Positions 4,423-8,789 of a DNA stretch of 8,789 nt are shown here, piece after piece. The position numbers and the translations under genes are program-made. Origin of the DNA: Ignavibacteria bacterium. GTDB lineage: Bacteria > Bacteroidota > Ignavibacteria > Ignavibacteriales > Ignavibacteriaceae. The notes under the pieces are model-generated. The model saw nothing but the letters and a program-made list of their open reading frames with translations. It ran no database searches and had not been told where the DNA came from. The first letter of the stretch is position 1. Each line of letters opens with the position of its first letter. The stretch lies in assembly GCA_029863735.1 (NCBI GenBank), contig JAOTUT010000048.1, forward strand, positions 1 to 8,789, given 5' to 3'.

Positions 4423-5787
4423 CTATTTTGAAAATTCCTGAATGAAATAAGCTGAACTTAATATACCCAGATGAAAATGATTGAGATTAAAATGTTCATT
4501 TGGTGAATGAAGATTTTCAGTATTAAGTCCCATTCCCATCAAGACAGGTGCAGCTTTCAACTTTTTTGCAAATGTAACAACAATTGGAATTGAACCACCT
4601 TCTCTCATAAACACAGTCTTCTTTCCAAAAACTTTTGCTAATGCATTTGCTGCAGCTAGTGTTGCTTTATCATCCAATGAAGTTGCTATCGGATATGCTC
4701 CATGCAAATCTGCTATTTGTACTTTAACAGTTTTAGGGGCAATTTTATTTATATAAGATTTGAAGAGTTTGCCAATTTTTATGGGATCCTGATTTGGGAC
4801 TAATCTCATACTAATCTTTGCAGTTGCTTTAGATGGAAGAACAGTTTTTGCTCCCTCACCGGTAAAGCCGCCGAAGATTCCATTACAATCGAGAGTTGGC
4901 CTTGCCCAAACTCTTTCAAGTGTTGAATATCCTTTTTCACCGTTTAATTCTTTTACACCGAGAGCTTTCGCATATTGCTTTTCTGAAAAGTGTAGAGTTT
5001 TAAAATTTTCCCTTTCCTTCTTAGTTAGGTTAACAACCGCATCATAAAAGCCAGGGATTTTTATTTTTCCGTTGCTATCCTTCAGCTTTGCTATCATCTC
5101 AGCTAATACATTAATCGGGTTATCAACTCCACCTCCAAAAGTTCCTGAATGCAAATCACGATCTGGTCCTGTGATTACGACTTCCATATAGCAAAGACCT
5201 CTCAATCCATAAGTCAGTGTGGGTATGCCGGGTCCATAAAGCGAAGTATCAGAAATCATAACAGCATCACATTTAAGCATATCCTGATTTTTATTTACAA
5301 ATTCATCAAGGTTTCCACTACCTATTTCTTCCTCGCCTTCAATGATAAACTTTACATTCAGTGGAAGTTTGCCCAAAGTTTTAAAGTAGGCTTCAACACT
5401 TTTAATATGCATATACATCTGCCCTTTATCATCAGTGGCACCACGTGCAAAAATATTTCCACCTTTAATTGTTGGTTCAAAAGGAGGTGAATCCCAAAGA
5501 TTCACCGGATCAACCGGCTGAACATCGTAATGACCATAAACAAGTAATGTTGGTTTTCCGGGAGCGTACAACCAGTCTGCATACACCAATGGATGACCTT
5601 TAGTCTCGATAATTTTTACATTTTCCATACCTGCTTGGGTAAGCTTCGTTGAAACAAAATTAGCAGCGGTAATCATATCACCTTTACTTGCGGTTGATGT
5701 ACTTATGCTCGGGATTCTCAAAAAGTCTTTCAATTCCTCAACATATTTATCTCTGTTTGAGTTTATATATCCAACAACATTTTCCAT
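4423..5787 (-). CDS. M20-family zinc dipeptidase (carnosinase/CPG2-like)
   Basis: M20 dipeptidases hydrolyse dipeptides and related amides using a two-zinc centre. All expected catalytic residues are visible (numbered from the ATG at 5787): H86 and D88 in VYGHYDVQP, D119 in RGATDDKGQ (bridging ligand), E153-E154 in IEGEEEIGS (general base and ligand), D180 in ISDTS, H213 in DLHSGTFGG (from the lid domain) and H427 in NLHSPNEHF. The catalytic part spans about 1-190 and 390-454, and the dimerisation lid lies between. The length of 454 aa is normal for this branch, and there is no signal peptide, so it should be cytoplasmic. An upstream GTG at 5796 is in frame, but AGGAG ends 8 nt before ATG 5787 and overlaps the GTG, so ATG 5787 is chosen. 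It lies 18 nt behind the secreted propeller gene, likely in one operon. The exact substrate is unknown. Confidence 0.95.
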   Translation of the reverse strand: MENVVGYINSNRDKYVEELKDFLRIPSISTSTASKGDMITAANFVSTKLTQAGMENVKIIETKGHPLVYADWLYAPGKPTLLVYGHYDVQPVDPVNLWDSPPFEPTIKGGNIFARGATDDKGQMYMHIKSVEAYFKTLGKLPLNVKFIIEGEEEIGSGNLDEFVNKNQDMLKCDAVMISDTSLYGPGIPTLTYGLRGLCYMEVVITGPDRDLHSGTFGGGVDNPINVLAEMIAKLKDSNGKIKIPGFYDAVVNLTKKERENFKTLHFSEKQYAKALGVKELNGEKGYSTLERVWARPTLDCNGIFGGFTGEGAKTVLPSKATAKISMRLVPNQDPIKIGKLFKSYINKIAPKTVKVQIADLHGAYPIATSLDDKATLAAANALAKVFGKKTVFMREGGSIPIVVTFAKKLKAAPVLMGMGLNTENLHSPNEHFNLNHFHLGILSSAYFIQEFSK

Positions 5788-5803
5788 TTTGTTCACTCCT
5801 TTT
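5788..5803 (-). promoter_or_regulatory. Ribosome binding site that fixes the M20 peptidase start
   Basis: The minus strand reads AAAAGGAGTGAACAAA before ATG 5787. AGGAG stands 8 nt before this ATG, but overlaps the alternative in-frame GTG at 5796, which therefore cannot use it. Confidence 0.75.
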
Positions 5804-5805
5804 GT

Positions 5806-6843
5806 TTATTCAATTTCAAACTTATTAATAACAGGTATAAATTTTCTGAAGTTATCCTTTGTTGTTTTGTCGATCTGATTTAAAATTTCATCAGGTGGAA
5901 TAAAGTATGTGTACCATGGGTCATCAACCATAAATAGAAATTTATCAGAAGCAATCGTAATTGACTCAAGCGAGCCAACATATTCAAAATTATTATACCG
6001 CGGAATAACAGTTTTTATCTCAAAAAAATTAATTTCCGCTATGTTAAAATATTCATCAAAGATCAATTTAAAAACTTTTTTATTATTACGGTCAATTCCC
6101 CAGAGAGAAAAATTCTCGTTAGAGTAAAGTCCGCAAATGGTAGTTATGCCAATATTCTCAGTAGAGATTTCTTTAATTATTGAAAGTGATTTCTTGTCTG
6201 CAATTCTTATTACAGTATGTCCGCTGAAATTTCCTTCCGAAGTCTGCACATTTTCTAATCCGAGGTAAAAGTAATTTTCATCAGCAGTGAATCCTTCGTA
6301 TCCAATATTTGATTTGAGATTTTCATAAAATACCTCCTGTTGTTTAAAATCCAGTTTCTCAATACTAATAACTGAATCCTGATAAATATCATTATCCTTA
6401 AACTTTAGAATATAAATGCCGTGATATAACATATGATCTTTCCCGTTACCTTCAATCGTCAAATAAATATCGCCGGAAAATTTATCGAAAAATATTTCTT
6501 CAAAATCAAGCTTGGGGAAATCTGCAAAATACTCCGTTACCCCAGTGCTAAATTTTATTTCGGAAAAACTGAATACTGTATCATCTTTGATGAAGAATCT
6601 GTGAATCTTTCCGATGTCATCGGCCAGCAAAAATTGCAAATTACCGTCATCCGATTTACTTAAAAATGTAATCCCCGAAGTTTGTGAAGTCTGATAAACA
6701 TCATTCTTAAGCCATCTCGGGTAATTTTCTGCATTATAAATCTTTAATCTGGTCGAATCACCATCTGATGGAAAGACTGTATTCGATGAAGAAATAATCA
6801 GCAGTAGAGCTAAATTCAATATTACTAATAATGAACGTATCAT
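5806..6843 (-). CDS. Secreted beta-propeller-like protein of unknown function (345 aa)
   Basis: The N-terminus has a Sec-type signal peptide: R3, then a hydrophobic core (LLVILNLALLLIISSS, 5-20). No lipobox Cys follows, so a soluble periplasmic or exported protein is likely. The rest is strand-rich with repeated elements like those of six-bladed propellers: DFEEIFFDKFSGDIYL (113-128), GYEGFTADENYFYLGLEN (181-198), GLYSNENFSLWGID (238-251) and GSLESITIASDKFLFMVDD (290-308). A recurring Glu before a hydrophobic residue (EEI, YEGF, LESI) recalls the esterase-like-phytase and SdiA-regulated propeller families; I cannot assign it to either with confidence and no catalytic role is claimed. The ATG at 6843 has no Shine-Dalgarno sequence. 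The M20 dipeptidase follows after 18 nt, so the two are probably co-transcribed. It diverges from the lptF-like gene. Confidence 0.8.
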   Translation of the reverse strand: MIRSLLVILNLALLLIISSSNTVFPSDGDSTRLKIYNAENYPRWLKNDVYQTSQTSGITFLSKSDDGNLQFLLADDIGKIHRFFIKDDTVFSFSEIKFSTGVTEYFADFPKLDFEEIFFDKFSGDIYLTIEGNGKDHMLYHGIYILKFKDNDIYQDSVISIEKLDFKQQEVFYENLKSNIGYEGFTADENYFYLGLENVQTSEGNFSGHTVIRIADKKSLSIIKEISTENIGITTICGLYSNENFSLWGIDRNNKKVFKLIFDEYFNIAEINFFEIKTVIPRYNNFEYVGSLESITIASDKFLFMVDDPWYTYFIPPDEILNQIDKTTKDNFRKFIPVINKFEIE

Positions 6844-6932
6844 AACTTATTGTTAAATATATGAAACAAACAGTACTATTACACTAATTAGTGATGTTGT
6901 TAAACTAAGCAGGCTTAATTATTTTTCTTTTA
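6844..6932. promoter_or_regulatory. Divergent promoter region between the propeller gene and lptF
   Basis: These 89 bp must serve both directions. On the plus strand, TTG (6897-6899), a 20-nt spacer and TATTTTTC (6920-6927) fit the Bacteroidota -33/-7 layout except for the last base. That would start transcription almost at the lptF ATG (6933), giving a near-leaderless message. On the minus strand TATATTTA (6861-6854) is a similar near-match, 10 nt before the propeller ATG. Both are weak predictions. Confidence 0.3.
6882..6893. promoter_or_regulatory. Perfect 12-bp palindrome, candidate operator
   Basis: CACTAATTAGTG lies mid-way in the divergent intergenic region, 3 bp upstream of the putative plus-strand -33 TTG. 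The position suits a dimeric regulator acting on one or both genes. No regulator gene is visible in the window. Confidence 0.4.
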
Positions 6933-8306
6933 ATGATTGCACAGAGATATATACTTAGGGCACATTTAATACCCTTTGTCTTCTCCACACTAACACTGAT
7001 GGGGATATTTTTGCTCCAGTTTATGATGAAGTTTGCTGACCGGCTTATTGGAAAAGGACTTGACACCTGGTTATTGATTAAATTGGTTGTTTTTAACCTC
7101 TCGTGGATGCTTGTATTAGTAATACCAATGGCAACCCTTATTGCTGCATTAATGGCTTACGGAAATTTTTCTCAGAATAATGAAGTTACAATTCTAAAAT
7201 CATCTGGTGTTAGTCTTTACAGAATGATGAAAGGACCCTTTCTTGCAAGTATTGTATTAGCATATCTCCTCTTTTTGTTTAATGATAAAGTCCTGCCGGA
7301 TGCAAATCACCAGGCAAGAACGCTGATGTCGGATATTTCGCAGCAAAAGCCAACTCTCTCCCTTGAGCCTGGTTTCTTCTCCCAGGAAGTTTCTAATTAT
7401 GCAATTTTAGTTAGGGAAATTGATGCAACCTCAAATGTGCTTACGGGAGTTACGATTTACGATTATTCTACTCCATCCAAAATTAATGTTGTAACCGCGG
7501 AGACGGGAAAAATTTATTTTACTGCCGATCAGAAAAATCTTGTAATGGATTTATGGCGTGGTGAAATCCACGAGTCTGATATTAAACGTTCGGGCCTTTA
7601 TAGAAAACTAATTTTCGAGAAACACAGAATTGTTATGGATGGCTCACAGTTTTCATTTCATCAAACTCAGGGAGGAATACGAGGTGAAAGAGAGTTGGAT
7701 GTTGATACTATGTCAACGATTGTCGTCAACTATAAGGCGGAGAGAGAGAGACAGATAAATTTTCTAAAATCAGAAACAAATAAATTTTTCTTCGCCGATT
7801 CATCATCGATCGATGCTTACACAAATCCAGTGCCTGTTGTAAGTGACAGGTTAGTTTTTGTGAGAGTATTGGATAAAATCAAAACTGCAAAAAATATTAT
7901 AACTTCAAAAGCAAGAAACGTTGAATACACAGAGAGGGAAACGGAGAAATATGAAGTTGAGATTTATAAGAAGTATGCAATTCCTGCTGCGTGTATTGTT
8001 TTTATTTTGATCGGCGCTCCTTTAGGTGTTATGGTCAGAAAAGGTGGCTTCGGAGTTGCCGCAAGCATAAGCTTACTTTTCTTCCTTATTTATTGGGCGT
8101 TTTTAATTGGTGGAGAAAAACTGGCTGAGCGTGGGTTCTTCTCCCCTTTCATTGGAATGTGGGCAGCAAATTTTTTGCTTGGCTTCCTTGGTATTTTGTT
8201 AACTATCAAAACCAACAGGGAAACAGTTACAATTACATTTAATTTCTTTAAGAAACTTATTCCAAAGAGATTCAGGTCACAGCAGGCAACCGATGAAAAT
8301 TATTGA
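6933..8306 (+). CDS. lptF: LptF/LptG-family LPS export permease (lptF-like)
   Basis: LptF and LptG form the membrane part of the LptB2FG ABC transporter that extracts lipopolysaccharide from the inner membrane and passes it to the LptC/LptA bridge. The 457-aa chain shows the family layout: three membrane helices near 13-34, 50-75 and 102-118, a periplasmic domain from about 120 to 340, and three more helices near 349-367, 374-395 and 405-425. Family hallmarks are SSGVSLYRMMKGPF (90-103) in the cytoplasmic loop region after TM2 and FILIGAPLGVMVRKGGFGVA (357-376) after TM4. It is longer than E. coli LptF (366 aa); the periplasmic part includes a charged helical stretch (KAERERQINFLKSE, 268-281). 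No Shine-Dalgarno sequence precedes the ATG. It overlaps the next permease gene by 14 nt. The F versus G assignment rests on gene order only. Confidence 0.92.
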   Translation: MIAQRYILRAHLIPFVFSTLTLMGIFLLQFMMKFADRLIGKGLDTWLLIKLVVFNLSWMLVLVIPMATLIAALMAYGNFSQNNEVTILKSSGVSLYRMMKGPFLASIVLAYLLFLFNDKVLPDANHQARTLMSDISQQKPTLSLEPGFFSQEVSNYAILVREIDATSNVLTGVTIYDYSTPSKINVVTAETGKIYFTADQKNLVMDLWRGEIHESDIKRSGLYRKLIFEKHRIVMDGSQFSFHQTQGGIRGERELDVDTMSTIVVNYKAERERQINFLKSETNKFFFADSSSIDAYTNPVPVVSDRLVFVRVLDKIKTAKNIITSKARNVEYTERETEKYEVEIYKKYAIPAACIVFILIGAPLGVMVRKGGFGVAASISLLFFLIYWAFLIGGEKLAERGFFSPFIGMWAANFLLGFLGILLTIKTNRETVTITFNFFKKLIPKRFRSQQATDENY

Positions 8307-8789
8307 CAAATATCTTATACATCAATTTCTGCAGACTGTATTTTTTAGTCTACTAGCTTTCATCCTTATTTTTCTTGTGATAGATGCGATGGAAAACCTC
8401 GATGATTTTATTGATCAAAATGTTCCGTGGATTAATATCCTTCACTACTATGTTGTATTCACTCCGGAAATAATAAAACTAATTATACCTGTTGCTGTAC
8501 TCTTCGGCGCTTTATTTACTGCCGGTAAAGTATCAACGCTAAGTGAACTAACAGCAATGCGGGCAAGCGGAGTAAGTCTTTACCGTTTTATGGCACCTTT
8601 TGTTGTCACTGCTTTAGTTATCAGCTTTGTCTCTCTCTATTTCGGTGGATATATTGTTCCGATGGCTAATAAAACAAAAATTTATATTGAGCAGACATAT
8701 CTGAAAAAGGGCTTAAGTTTTACCGGCAACAATATTTATTTCCAAGACAACAAATCAAGGATTGTAAGCATATCTTACTTCGACAGTAA
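8293..8789 (+). CDS. lptG: LptF/LptG-family LPS export permease (lptG-like, partial, C-terminus outside window)
   Basis: The ATG at 8293 opens a frame that continues to the window end (165 codons plus 2 bases). The N-terminus MKIIDKYLIHQFLQT is typical of LptG/LptF proteins. Membrane helices are visible at about 12-31, 52-77 and 100-121, and the family motif RASGVSLYRFMAPF spans 90-103, nearly the same as in the preceding gene. The start of the periplasmic jellyroll domain is seen before the cut. It is the expected second permease subunit of LptB2FG. The ATG lies inside the end of the upstream gene, with a 14-nt overlap in a different frame and no clear ribosome binding site, so translation is probably coupled, which would keep subunit amounts matched. 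LptB, which powers the pair, is not in the window. Confidence 0.92.
   Translation, partial: MKIIDKYLIHQFLQTVFFSLLAFILIFLVIDAMENLDDFIDQNVPWINILHYYVVFTPEIIKLIIPVAVLFGALFTAGKVSTLSELTAMRASGVSLYRFMAPFVVTALVISFVSLYFGGYIVPMANKTKIYIEQTYLKKGLSFTGNNIYFQDNKSRIVSISYFDS

Noticed and set aside
5788..5796. GTG start for the M20 peptidase at 5796
   Set aside because: The Shine-Dalgarno sequence AGGAG overlaps the GTG, whereas the ATG at 5787 is spaced 8 nt from it.
1..8789. CRISPR array, transposase, integrase, toxin-antitoxin or defence genes
   Set aside because: No evenly spaced repeats or matching proteins were seen on either strand; the only repeat pair of note flanks the GIY-YIG gene.

Overview
The window comes from an AT-rich, diderm (LPS-exporting) bacterium, most likely of the Bacteroidota/Ignavibacteria/Chlorobi group. 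Three things point there. The tmRNA encodes the tag GEYNYALAA, close to the Bacteroidota pattern. Several starts lack a clear Shine-Dalgarno sequence, and a TAnnTTTG-type -7 element lies before ygfZ. The two LptF/LptG-type permeases show an outer membrane with LPS-type glycolipid. The placement rests on pattern recognition, not on a search.

Layout. Everything from 1 to 6843 reads on the minus strand; 6933 to the end reads on the plus strand. In minus-strand order the window has: a secreted beta-propeller-like protein of unknown function (6843-5806); an M20 zinc dipeptidase 18 nt behind it (5787-4423); an intergenic stretch with a strong dyad (4422-4119); a ygfZ-like folate-binding protein (4118-3015) overlapping by 4 nt a PduO-type cob(I)alamin adenosyltransferase (3018-2464); a hairpin terminator on the pduO stop codon; the tmRNA gene ssrA (2432-2077); a small GIY-YIG nuclease-family gene (1937-1695) bracketed by an approximately 30-bp direct repeat; a doubtful small ORF (1465-1301); and a Rieske-domain/glutamate-synthase fusion that leaves the window at base 1 (1150-1). 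On the plus strand, lptF-like and lptG-like permease genes overlap by 14 nt; the second is cut by the window end. They diverge from the propeller/peptidase pair across an 89-bp region with a perfect 12-bp palindrome.

How the parts relate. The window is mostly housekeeping: ribosome rescue (tmRNA), Fe-S maintenance plus adenosylcobalamin supply (ygfZ-pduO), peptide turnover (M20) and LPS export (LptFG). The points most worth a second look are the Rieske-FMN glutamate synthase fusion without a glutaminase domain in the visible part, the repeat-flanked GIY-YIG gene directly behind tmRNA, the coupled ygfZ-pduO pair, and the secreted propeller paired with a dipeptidase. I found no CRISPR array, phage module, transposase or recognisable defence system.
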